Origin: Aphelidium insulamus
Lineage: Eukaryota > Aphelidiomycota > Aphelidea > Aphelidiaceae
Length of the DNA: 64,000 nt
Assembly: GCA_036784855.1 (NCBI GenBank)
Contig: JAZDSV010000029.1
Coordinates: 1 to 64,000 of the forward strand
Direction of reading: 5' to 3'
Shown: piece by piece, positions 1-10,381 of the stretch
Numbering within the stretch: position 1 is the stretch's first letter
How the letters are laid out: each line of letters opens with the position of its first letter
Position numbers and translations under genes: made by a program
The notes under the pieces: model-generated
Database searches by the model: none
What the model was told of the DNA's origin: nothing
Seen by the model: the letters and a program-made list of their open reading frames with translations, nothing else

Positions 1-1875
1 GTTGCCCATGTTTGGATCAATTCCAACAATGTCTTTGTTGCGCAGAGGTGCACTGTCCACTTCATCAATGTATGCATCAGGTTCAGCATGCACTTGTCCA
101 GCATGTCTGACATGTTCATGCCCTCCAGCTCCATGTCCAACATGTCCATCTTCAGCTCCATGTGCACCATGTCTGTCTCCACCTCCATGTACACCACGTC
201 TGTATCCACCTCTGTGTGCTCCATGTCTGTCTCCACCTCTGTGTGCTCCACGTCTGTCTCCAGATCTTTGTCTACCACTTCTGTCTCCAGATCTTTGTCT
301 ACCAAAATCTGCTGCTTGGCCCTATACCAGGTGCTACTTCTCCACGCCATATCTATGCACCAGTCTACTGCTGCCTGCCACATGACTACTGCCTCTCTGT
401 GCCTGACTGCGTGTGACCATGCCATGTACTGACCTTGATCTGCCACGTGCAGATGCTGGCATGTCCATTGGTGAGCGTGACCTTGCCTGCATTCTGCCTC
501 TGCCACGTGCAGATCTGCGTTGCATATCATTGGCACCAGCTGCCACAGTCCTGTGAAGCATTGTGGAGTGCTACCTCATCATTGCTGATGCTGCCAGCCT
601 CCAGTGCCACTTGCTCTGCGGCATTCTCATTTGCCACTGCATTTATACATGCACTGGCTACTTGATTGCCTCGTGCATCATTTGCATCTCCAGCCTCAAC
701 TGCTGCCACAGCTATGCCATCATCACGGCACATTCTCTGACCACGGGTTGCATTAGCAGCGAGCAGCTTACCCCATCCGTCTGCATCTCATAGTCAAATG
801 TGTACTTGTACTTCAGATGCCCATCGGCATTGTGTCGCAACTTGAAGCACTTCTTGTTCAAGTTAAAGTGCTGCTCCCATATTCGGTGTTTTTCTTGTGG
901 GGTGAGATGTTGTCCTTGTTTTATCCCGCATATGCGTGCCAATGCCGTAGTGTCCAAGAGAATGTGCCGTGGAACCATACTGGTGCGCAGCGGAAACACG
1001 TTGAACATGCGCAGCTTATTTGCTTCAACTGCCTCCATCATATATATCATTGCTGGCAAGTAAGATTGTGGTGATGCCTTGATATCATAATAGACACTAT
1101 CCATGCGCAGTCGTCGTTGTGGCATTACTCTCAGGCGCTGAATCTGGACCCATGTGTGGTATTGTTCTGCACACATCATTTGCCGGCCCGGATTAAGAAG
1201 ATCTTCCTTGACATGCCGCAGCTCCGCACACATCATTTGCATGGCAGCTTTTCGGTGTTGCCCCGCTGGATGCTGGGCATATATGGCGGCTCTTTTGGCA
1301 TGTTTGTTCCACACAACATTGACAAAACGTTCCACGTATTCAACAAAGTGTTTCTTGATGTTGTTATCGTACATTGTTGCCATTTGTTTTGCAAGGTATT
1401 GCATGACCTGGGTTAGATGGACATAATCTTTCTGCTCTGGTGCAATTTCACAAAAATGCTGGTCGTAAAATGTGCGCAACATGGCAAGCTGTTCCCGATG
1501 CTCAGCTGTGGGACGACGATGCCGTACCAATGGCGGAATTGCAACAACTCGAATAACCGACATGATGAAATTCTCATCAATGTGTGGAAACGCTGGCCCC
1601 GTCATTGTATAGCTGAAGAAGGTAGAGCTTCAGAGTTGATATGCATGCACCACTATGCCATTGGCGCGTGTTACAGCATGCTGAATTGTGGTAGTAGTAA
1701 CTTCAGCGTTTTCCGCGCGTAAAATGGTTTTGAGTCGCGTTTTAATTGTCTGATACCGTCCAGGCACTGGCTCCAAGTGTCTGCGTGACATATGGACAGC
1801 CAGCTGCTGAATATTAGTAATCAGGTGACACATCTGATGCATGACATACCAGCTATGCCACCCGTGGCCACTCAA
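1..1875 (-). pseudogene. Fanzor-like (eukaryotic TnpB relative) RNA-guided nuclease, broken and cut by the left edge
   Basis: Fanzors are eukaryotic OMEGA nucleases related to TnpB; active ones cut DNA guided by an RNA from the element. The main open stretch (1605 to 712) carries, near its C-terminus, an aromatic/basic run ending in the segment QTDGVSCSLLM, which resembles the conserved TDGV block before the Fanzor nuclease core. In the same frame at the window edge (33 to 1) is VGIDPNMG, which matches a RuvC-I motif with its catalytic Asp. RuvC-II, the zinc ribbon and RuvC-III would lie outside the window. Between the blocks is Arg/Gly/Ser-rich DNA with tandem GDR-GAHRGG-type repeats (about 160-310). 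The frame is broken by stops at 1630, 712, 658, 334 and 322; locally another frame reads on (733-527; about 1628-1600), so small indels or unrecognised introns are present. The family call rests on motif memory, not an alignment. Confidence 0.55.
160..312. repeat. Degenerate short tandem repeats inside the Fanzor-like gene
   Basis: Variants of tctgtctccacctctgtg and agatctttgtctaccac recur back to back. Read on the minus strand in the nuclease frame they encode GDRRGAHRGG and RQRSGD style repeats. Such Arg/Gly expansions are a likely source of the length change between the TDGV block and RuvC-I. Confidence 0.7.
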
Positions 1876-2587
1876 TAGTTGTCACTGTCCCAACAATCCT
1901 GGTTGTGGAGAAAGATGTAGCCGTAACGGTGTGCGATGAAACTGCGCACATAAGTTTGGGATGCACAGAACTGAAGATATTGGCATACCTTATGATGTGT
2001 GCACTGCAATGAGCGCCGCCCAGAACGTGCTGTGCAATACTGGTAGCTCTGTTGCTCCTTAGCTCCGGTTGGTGTTATGCGTGGAGAAAATATGCAGTAA
2101 TATGGGCGATCCGCAGTACCGAGATGTGGATCACAAATTTAGAATGTGTGCGCGCACAGTTTGATAATTGACAGTGATTGCCACTTTTTCCGCCAGTGTA
2201 ACAAAAAATTGTCTGATTGGGCATTCACAAATTAACAACTGGCGAATCGGAGCTACGCCGCCTGTACGACACTCAGATCACAAAAACAAATAGGCACACA
2301 CTACATACTGACGTCTGTACGGATTTTAGTGAAGATTTTTCTGATTGAGCTTGTGATACACAGACAGTGTGCAATCACGCCTCCAATTCATCCTTTGTCC
2401 CCTCCCCATACAACTGTAGCATATACTGTATTCTTAATGGTAATGTATACTATACATTAAACACGAACTGGCTTAGCAACACAGACAACATAAAAAATAG
2501 ATTTTTGTTGTGGAAGCATTGATTTACTATGAAGCATTGCTGTGTATTGTAAGTGCGTACGTGATCTCATCCGGAAGCGTTAGCAGA
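1876..2587. other. Intergenic, AT-rich; no gene recognised
   Basis: Stops are frequent in all frames and no reading frame shows coding character. This DNA lies upstream of the Fanzor-like gene and downstream of the gene at 2588-4268. No clear terminal inverted repeat was recognised by eye. Confidence 0.5.
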
Positions 2588-4268
2588 TCACATTTTCTGA
2601 CGCGGCGTGGCTGCCTTGCGCTGCTTGCTGGAACCCATGGCGGCAAGCGCCGGTTTGCGCTTGGCAACAGGGACGGGTGTTACTATTTCCGAAATGGGCA
2701 TTACAGGTGTGTCAACACCACTGTCAGCCGAGGAGGAGCTACAGCTGGCTTCAGCCATGGACATTGCACGACTTGGGCCAGCAGCATTAGAATTGCGTGT
2801 TGGTGTCTTCCCTTTGCCCGCAGCAGTGCTACGCGCTGATTGTTTTGGCGCTGCATTTTTGTGAAAGTTTCGAAGCGCATCCGAGACATTCGGGTCCCCA
2901 GAAAGCGTGCTGCCATCAAAGTCACGTGCCGGAATCTTGCCCTTCTCGGCCGCAGTGCGTGGATGGTCGACAATTTCAACAAAGTCATGTGACGGCATCT
3001 TGCCCTTCTCGGCAGCGGTGCGCGCACGCTGGGCATGCTGAGTGCTGGAGCCGGCATCATTGTCCACGCCACCACTGTTGTCAGCATCATCGGCATCGTC
3101 AATCAGCGTAATTACCGTCTTACGCGTAGCTGTAGCAGTGCGTGCCGCCTCTGCAGCAACTTCTTTGTCATGAGCATCGATCTGCTCGAGCAAGTCCGCC
3201 AAAATTTGTCATTGTTCGCCGACAAACCCAATGGCGGTTCCGTGGAGGATGCCGCAGTGGTTGCTTCGGCCGTTACAGCAGGGGTTCCCATTGCATCAGC
3301 TTTTGCCGCAGTACCACGGCGCGTAGCTGGTGGAAGCGGCGACGATGTAATCGTTGCACGAGACGAACCTGCCGGGGCCAACAATTCAGACGGGTCAGAG
3401 TCGCGTGGCGCAGGTTGCGTAGGTCGGCGGAAGTTCCACAGCGAGCTGGCAGCGGGCGACGTAACACCGGGCGTAGCGGCGGCAATCACATTACGTCCTC
3501 CAGTGACAGATGCAAACGTGAAGTCGGTTGGATCGAGGCAGATCGTTGTCACCGTGTTGTCCGCAACAACAACATCACTCAGGCAGCCTGCACAGCAGAT
3601 TAGTTATTACACAGAGTAAAACACTGGGCACGTACCGCTGAAGAACAGCGCAGAGCGACGATGCATCTTCCCCACCATGTTGCCATACTGAGTGACGTTG
3701 TAGGCGCACTCGAACTGACGGTATCCAGTCAGTGACTGCGAGATATATCAAAGCATATCGTACCGTGACAGTGGCACTAATGCTGTTGGCGTACAGAGGC
3801 GTTTCGATCTGGATTGCCGTGTTGCTGGGGCCGTTGTACGCGCCCACACCACAGATACGCGGCGAGAACGGCGCTGCAGTTTTGTGTGTCAGTATGAATG
3901 CATGTATACACGTGTATGCGTGTGAGTAAACGTACGCTGATCGCCATGCAGCGGGAGCAAACGGCTTGCCTCCACCAGCATGAAAGGCGTGGTGACGCGA
4001 CCTTCTAGGATGTAGGTGCACGTCGGCATGGGTTCAACCACCTCGCGATCCACGTCCGTCCACGACACCATCATGATGTCCACGGCTGCATCAGGAGACA
4101 CTGTCAGTCACTGTTACACGGCACTGTCACAGCAATCACGATGTGCTTACGGTGCGTGGTGCCGGCGAAAACCGTGGCATTGCTGCGGATCCAGCGCGAA
4201 CCACGCGCGTCCGAGTCGTCCGGGTACACGTAGTTGATGATGACGGGGCCGATGAAGAAGGCAGGCAT
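2588..4268 (-). CDS. Unrecognised protein, globular N-terminal half and low-complexity C-terminal half
   Basis: Function unknown. Six exons are proposed: 4268-4151, 4100-3936, 3873-3764, 3714-3636, 3587-3277 and 3181-2588, giving 458 residues with phases consistent throughout. The first four exons encode a hydrophobic, probably folded region (MPAFFIGPVIINYVYPDD near the start, later CTYILEGRVTTPFML and FECAYNVTQYG). The last two are rich in Ala, Thr, Ser and Pro, with three AAEKGK/AAGKGK-type repeats and a basic tail. No signal peptide or transmembrane segment is evident. The last intron (3276-3182, 95 nt) is longer than its neighbours and is the least certain join. Confidence 0.6.
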
Positions 4269-4412
4269 GGCGCGCGTGAGAGTGAGCGAGTGAGTGCGCG
4301 ATGTGTTTCCAGTATGTAGTGTAGTGAAAACGTGAAAGGCAAGCGACACAGTCTATAAATGTGGCTTGCAGAGTGCTGAAATGTGCTCAACGAAGACTGC
4401 GAGCGCTGCGAC

Positions 4413-4512
4413 GCGCGGCTTTTATGCTGCGGCAGAAGTTTGTGTCACGTAATTTCAGGCAGGCGCGGCTTTTATGCTGCGGCAGAAGTTTGTGTCACGT
4501 AATTTCAGGCAG
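4413..4512. repeat. Exact 50-bp tandem duplication
   Basis: Two head-to-tail copies (4413-4462 and 4463-4512) begin gcgcggcttttatgctgcgg and end aatttcaggcag. They lie in the interval between the starts of the minus-strand gene ending at 4268 and the 3' end of the next gene, followed by ATTGG (4521) and CCAAT (4544) boxes. This looks like recent duplication of promoter-proximal DNA. Confidence 0.9.
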
Positions 4513-4740
4513 GAGCGAGGATTGGTCGTCAAGGTGGAGAGGGCCAATCGGGGCAGAAAGTGCACATTTTTGTAAATTAGTTGTCGGGCGCTTTTATAAT
4601 ATGATTTTTGTATATATCGCATCTGGCGCAATATCACTTCACCTGTGATTTCTGTTGGATTTCTATACGCTATGCACGTGCAGAGGCAGAATAACCACTT
4701 ATTCGTTACAAACTTCTTTATTTATTACACCACTTAATAG

Positions 4741-6238
4741 TTATTCAGGAGTAGGCCGCATCCAAGCTGGAATATTCTTTCGAGTGCCAGAAATTTTTGT
4801 CGGTGCTGTAAGCCACTTCTTCAACCCGTTGCCGAACGAGTGCTTCTCACGGCGTGGACTGCACGCGGCATCCGAGCCACGCCGCATCTCGGTGGGCGAC
4901 GTGGGTTCAAATGGTAGCATGAGAATTTGCAGCGGTTCTGGTGCGGGTGGCAGTGGCTTGTCGGCACTGGAACTGGACAGCTTTCGTCCACTGAGCGGCC
5001 GCTGTGCCGTGCGTTTAGACTGAATTGTTGTCGCTGGTGCCTGTTGTTGCCTTGTCCCGCGCGTTGGAGTTATCATCGTGGCGCTCATCTTGCGTATGGC
5101 TTTGCCGCCAGAATCATGCTTGCCAGCTGCTGATGATGGATGGTGTACGGACAGGTCGACATGCCGCTTAATCTCGTCCATTATCGGCTTGAGCACTGTC
5201 TCGTCGTCGCCAATGAATGAAATGACCCAACGTTGACGAACAGTTTCGGGAATGGTAGAGATGCGCTTGGACTTGCGCAAAGATATTCTGCCATTGGTGC
5301 TGCTAGCGCTATCAGCTGCCTGCGGCTGATTGTTGCGCCTGCCAATAGGAGAGTCTGGTGAGACGGGATTTGTCGCTTCATGTTCGACTTGCTTGTTCTC
5401 CATTGTGGGCGTAGGTGGCACTGCAACAGTTATTCCAGAATAAACTCGGAACTGACGATTTCGTCGCTGCTTGCGCCCTGGTGCCACCGCTTGCGCGCCG
5501 TCGGCATTGACGGGATCATTACTGGTGGCAGCCTGATTATCAGTTGCAGAACGGATAGCAGCATCGCGGATCATATCGGGTATGCCTGCTTCGAATTGTT
5601 CCATCCACGTGTCCAGCTCGGCCATCAGTTGGCAAACCAGCATCCACACTTCCATTTCGCCGGGTGCCCACAGAGAATCACTTTCCGCCAGGCTAGCCGT
5701 GCTCAACAAGGGCTGAGTCGGGTAGAATTGTCATCAGCAAGCGACGCGCTGCTCGAACTGTTCAAATGATGATGGCGACGCTTTTGAATGTCGTGAATGA
5801 GGTCGACAATGGCAATTAGGTCGTCGATGCATGATTTACTCCAGCGTTGGTGCTTTGCATGGCAGCTGACGGCCTTTTCCCCATCTACCTGTTCCCTGGT
5901 ATCCTTGATGGCCATTTTGAAGTGGCGAAAGAATTGGGACGAGCACGGTATAATCGTCGAGGTCAGCGCGGGTAAAAAGTCTGCGGGAAATGGGTTGTTC
6001 AACACATCCAGTGTCTTTGCACCATCACCTTCATTGGGTGCCACATTGGCATCCTCGTCATCTGCGTACAAATCGTACAGATCGTCGGGAACGCCTCGCA
6101 GGCGATGGATATGGCTATTGAACTGCGCGGTCCAGTGGTGCCATTCACGTGTCAGCGAACGGTAATCCACCGCTGTCTGCTGCATTGATGCCGGCACGGA
6201 CTTGTCCGTGGCTGGTGGCTGCAACGATTGTGCTACCA
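4741..6238 (-). CDS. Unrecognised Ser/Pro-rich protein, two exons
   Basis: Function unknown. The 5' exon starts at the ATG at 6238 and stays open to about 5703. It contains a probable helical segment with DDLYDLYADDEDANV and a later acidic/His-rich stretch. The 3' exon (about 5705 to 4741) holds a short Trp-rich helix (MEVWMLVCQLMAELDTWMEQF), the segment RQRWVISFIGDDETVL, and long Ser/Pro/Arg-rich disordered DNA. The two frames differ; the only sensible acceptor is CTCAG just before 5710, but the matching donor was not resolved. The two parts might also be separate genes. A CCAAT box lies at 6365, about 130 bp upstream of the start. Confidence 0.5.
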
Positions 6239-6498
6239 TACGGGTAGAAATAGAGTTGCAGAGAGAGAGAACGCTAGATTGATATATCAAAAACGGATAT
6301 TTGAGCGCACTGTTTTATGTTCACTGAGCGCGCTACGTGAAACACGTTTCATATCTTGCACGGACCAATCAGAGAAGCCGCCATGTCGGCGTTTCATAAT
6401 TGCTCTGTCAAGCTTGCGCATATACTTACAGCATACGTATACTGCCAACCCGTGCACAACAGAAAATAAAATTAATGTATTAAAATTTATAAATGTGG

Positions 6499-7467
6499 CT
6501 AACTACAGCCGCTGGCAGCGGCCTCGGCTTTGAGGGCAGCCAGTGCCGTGGTATTTCGAATGTTTGCCTTCTCTGTATAAAGCTTGCGGACCTGCGAATT
6601 CAATAAATAAATATTTTCAATAAAAATAAATATACCCATATTGCATACCTCATTACTTTCGCTCTGCCACGCCTTCCTGGCAATAATCGATACCGTCTTG
6701 AAGTCGGCATCGGGAAGGTGCGGATACATTCGATTAGCCATCTGTATAATCTGATCCAATTTATCTTCGCGGTACACCGTGAACGGCCTAATTCTATGAA
6801 ACTTTTTCTCCACCGGCGAGTCTGCTTGCGGCGGCACAGTCACTGGCTGCGATGGCGGGACGCCTCGCGGCAGCAATAGTCGTTTCTGTGGAGGCGCCAC
6901 CTTCAGCGGAGGCGGCATCGCGGCACATGCCACTACAGGCTGCGGTGCCAAAACCGGATATCCCTGGTTTGGTATGCTGCCAGTATTTTTAGCTGCATTG
7001 GGCGCCGCGTGGACATTAATTAGCGAGCAAAAGAGGTCCTCGGCAGCTGCCTTGTCCGCGCGCGTAACCTTTGCCCGCTTTCTCCGGTGAACCAGGGCCT
7101 TCACTTTGGCCATGGAACTCGCACCGCTATTCGACGATGATGAGCTGCTGCCGCTGGCGCTCTCTATCAACGACGGTAGATCGCGGTATGCCAATGCCGC
7201 AGCATCTGACGCGCTCGACGCGTCCATTGCGGGCCCCTGCTTGGACATTGTGTCTGTCGGTGACACGGTGCCAGATCCCACGAATGACGTGTCGCGGTCC
7301 ATGTTAGTCCATGTCGTCAGCGTCGCTATGTCCTCGGCGAATGATTCATTGTCGTTTGCACCGAGCATCGCGTCACCAGATGGACAGCGCAGCGGCTGTG
7401 ACGTGTTCCCCGTGGCAGTCAGTGCCGGATTTCTGTACATTTCGGCAACGTGCGTGGTCCTCTTCAT
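6499..7467 (-). CDS. HMG-box (MATA_HMG/SOX-like) transcription factor
   Basis: Probable sequence-specific DNA-binding protein. Two exons, 7467-6649 and 6591-6499, give 303 residues. The C-terminal third reads as an HMG box: RIRPFTVYREDK at the start of helix 1, then FKTVSIIARKAWQSES, then EVRKLYTEKANI spanning the intron. This resembles the RPxNAFxxYR...W..E....K..Y..A pattern of fungal mating-type and SOX boxes. The N-terminal two thirds are Ser/Ala/Pro-rich, with a basic RRKRAKVTR patch that could be a nuclear signal. The 57-nt intron (6648-6592) has no stop and keeps the frame, so retention would insert 19 residues inside the box. Function in mating is inference only. Confidence 0.55.
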   Translation of the reverse strand: MKRTTHVAEMYRNPALTATGNTSQPLRCPSGDAMLGANDNESFAEDIATLTTWTNMDRDTSFVGSGTVSPTDTMSKQGPAMDASSASDAAALAYRDLPSLIESASGSSSSSSNSGASSMAKVKALVHRRKRAKVTRADKAAAEDLFCSLINVHAAPNAAKNTGSIPNQGYPVLAPQPVVACAAMPPPLKVAPPQKRLLLPRGVPPSQPVTVPPQADSPVEKKFHRIRPFTVYREDKLDQIIQMANRMYPHLPDADFKTVSIIARKAWQSESNEVCNMGIFIFIENIYLLNSQVRKLYTEKANIRNTTALAALKAEAAASGCS

Positions 7468-7786
7468 GCTGGCATGCACGGTTGACGAGAAATGTGCTCT
7501 TTGTAGGTGTTTGCGCGCTTTTTTGCTGCTGCTGTCAACGTTTCACAAGCATTGATCAATCAATCAATCAACAGCGCCATTGTTCATTAACATATTCCGC
7601 ATAGAGTCCTCCACTTACCCCGTGTTTATGCTATCACTCGCAGCCGGATAACCGCTGTGTGCAATATCATCATGACGGCATAAAGTTTTAACTGGTAGTA
7701 CTGATTAGATATATTACAATGCGTAGAACGAGAAGCTCTCTAGGTAATGCATAACTTATTTTATAGTTAAACTATATCAATATGTA
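7468..7786. other. Intergenic
   Basis: Holds a short (caat)n run at 7556-7572 and AT-rich DNA between the HMG-box gene start and the kinase gene 3' end. No gene was seen. Confidence 0.5.
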
Positions 7787-10060
7787 TTACGATACTGCTG
7801 AACGTGATGGCTGCAACCACGATGGAAGCACTCGGCGTTTGGAGGCATCTGTTGGCGGAGTGACTAGCGATGAATTGGTGATCGGGTCAGGGTCGTCGGC
7901 GGGGTTAGAGTAGCGGTGCACCGATCCCGGCCCCATTTTTACTTCGTGCCTGGGTGTTGGAAGTGGGCTGTGTGCCGGCGACGCTGGCTGCAGGAACGCG
8001 GGCAGCCGTTTGCTGACTCGTGTCGACCAACTGCCTGCCGCTGTTCCATTAATTTGCAGTGGCGAGACGGTACCGTTGGAGGGCGATCCAGCGGCCAATA
8101 TGACTTTGCGCCGTCGGGAACTCCTGGTTGATGACTGTCCGGATGATGCGGATGAGTTAGTGGATGAGCCGGTATGAGGCTGAGGGCGGCGAGCCATATC
8201 AGGCTGAAGATCGCGCAGCAAATCATTGAGGTCGTCGTCGTACACTGATGATGCGCCCTGTTTCTGATCGCGCCGGCGGCTGGTCGGCGAGGATATAGCT
8301 GCGGGATGTGGCGAGCTGTCAGTGGCAGATTTGCTCAACCAAAACGGCTTTGGCCCGGCAGACTCAAATTGGATTGCCGGCTGCATCGCGTGCAAGCTTT
8401 CCACCGAGCGCACGGCTGCTGCAGACTGCGTGGGCGCACTTGACTCTGGATCGGTAAATCTCAATACCATAACATGTACCTGACGTACTTAATGGATGGT
8501 CCAGAGTGGGAGCTGGATGCTTCTGCCGTGCTTGAGTAGAGTCTGCGACACGATTGGCGGCAGAGTTGCGCGGCAGGCTCGGACTAGCTGCTACAGAGTG
8601 TGAAGCAGTAATATCAGGCTGCAGTAGCCGCTGAAAGAACTGTTCAGTGCTATTGTCATTCTTGGGCGGGATGGGTGCTTGATAATCTGCCTGAACTGTA
8701 TTGACGGGTAGGATAGGTTTCGTCGCAGATACAACAGTCGTCGCTAACGGCGCATCTTGCTGGCGTAAATGGGTTGCGTCGTCAGCCAAATCAGATAGCG
8801 TGCCGCCATCTTCACAGGAAACGGTGGGTGTCACTAGAGGCAGCGCGTTGGCGGACACAGCGGCAAGTGGTGACATGTTGCTGCTGGCACGTGTGAAGAA
8901 GGGATGCTGCAGTACAGCAGCGGCGGTTGGTCGCTTGGCTGGATCCCACAATAAGAGATCGGCCAACAACTCTGCCATGGAGCGTGATGATCGCAGCAGT
9001 TGAGACAGCGGCGTCGGTGCGCAGTACGGCACAGTTATCCCCAGCTTGCTGGCCAGCGATGCGGCTTCGCGCCAATCGGATTTGGCGTTATTGCCGGCGC
9101 TGGGTGAACCGAGCACGGCAGATATCTTGAACAGCTGATCGATGTCGCTTGAGCCGGGAAACAGAGGTGTTGCAGCCACCATCTCGTACATTATGCAGCC
9201 CATGGCCCACACATCCACAGGAGACGAGTATGCAGGCGCGCGAAGCAGTAATTCTGGCGCCCGGTACCACCGCGTGCTGACATACTCAGTGTACGGCGGC
9301 AAGGAGCGCAATTCTCTGGCCAGGCCAAAGTCTGCCAGGCGCAGCACGATTTTGCCTGCACTGTCAGTTTGGTTTAATGGACAGAATTCCTCACGCACCG
9401 ACATCATCCAGCGAGTTCGGCATGGGGTGAACGAGTATATTTTCCGGCTTCATGTCGCGATGGAAGAAGCCGTGCTGATGCATGTACGCCAGTGCCTCCA
9501 CTGCCTGGCGCCTAAACTAAATAAGCATGACAGATGCTTGGCGATACAACGTGTAACTTACGCTAGTATCTGCATGTGTGCCTCAGAGAAGCCACCAGGC
9601 CCGCTTTGTTGTCCGCGTCTCCACTCCATCAGCTACAAAGATGTTGATGGCGATATCAAACACGATAAGGAGCCCACCAACCTGGTACAAATTGCCCTCC
9701 ATGTAGTCGAATACCATGAACAGTTCGTTGTTCTCGCGGACAACCTCGCGCAATCTCACAATGTTGGGATGTGTCAACCGTTTTAGAGACTGCATCGCAG
9801 TGTCAGCCGGGGTGGGCCGCTGGTGCTCCTATGCACGGACCTTTATCTCGCGCAACTGCATGCACTCGTCCCAGCTGGTGTACTTTTTCTTCATTTTCTT
9901 GATGGCCACCTATGTACAGAACACATTTGTCAGCAGGGGAGTCCAGGTTGCCGCACCACGGGCGGGTGTGTCATACATATTGTCCGCCGTCCACTGTGCC
10001 CAGCCAAACAGTGCCGAATGAGCCGTCACCCAGCTGCCGAGTCATCTCATACTTTTCCAT
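7787..10060 (-). CDS. MAK/ICK/MOK (RCK) family protein kinase
   Basis: Ser/Thr kinase of the family that limits cilium length and controls intraflagellar transport. Seven exons: 10060-9977, 9909-9841, 9789-9682, 9632-9562, 9511-9399, 9355-8489 and 8445-7787, totalling 656 residues. Visible landmarks are the Gly loop GDGSFG (about residue 11), VAIKKMK with the catalytic Lys (about 29), [10 protein letters not shown] catalytic loop, ADFGLA, a TEY activation motif followed by STRWYRAPE, and [13 protein letters not shown] kinase tail ending near FFTR is followed by about 320 Ser/Pro-rich residues, as is usual in this family. The TEY motif and the NLYQLM segment favour RCK over CDK or ERK. It fits with the radial spoke gene at 57.5-59.8 kb as evidence for a flagellate stage. 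Confidence 0.88.
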
Positions 10061-10381
10061 GGCGCGACGATGGTGTGTGGTTGGTCGGCAGTGCTCGACA
10101 ACGAGCAGCGAAGGGTGGAGGCGACTTTTCTTTGTTCGCGCGAGTCGGTAGTTAAGCATGCCGCGCGTGCGCGTGGTGTTATGGCGTGCTTGACAGTTCC
10201 TTTCTTTCTTTCTTTCTTTCTTCCTTCCTTCTTGTTTCTTTCTTTCTTCTTTCTATGTATAATATGTCTTTTCTTCGTCTTTCTTGTTTCTATTTTGGTT
10301 GCGTTCTTCTTGAATTCTACTTTTCCATATTTGAAACACACATAGGTATTTCTGGTCAATCATTCAAGTACACAACTCGAT
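10061..10381. repeat. Intergenic pyrimidine tract, (CTTT)n and (TTCC)n
   Basis: From about 10196 to 10345 the plus strand is nearly pure pyrimidine (tttctttctttctttcttcc and variants). It separates the start of the kinase gene from the 3' end of the decarboxylase. No gene was seen. Confidence 0.85.

Noticed and set aside
2588-3202. TGA read as tryptophan (altered genetic code)
   Set aside because: In-frame TGAs in the gene at 2588-4268 and in the Fanzor-like gene first suggested this, but TGA ends convincing genes (SURF6, DJ-1-like, CWF21-like), and the case at about 3209 is removed by an intron.
10070-10345. Long Phe/Leu-rich frames over the pyrimidine tract
   Set aside because: They are produced by the (CTTT)n repeat and have no independent support.
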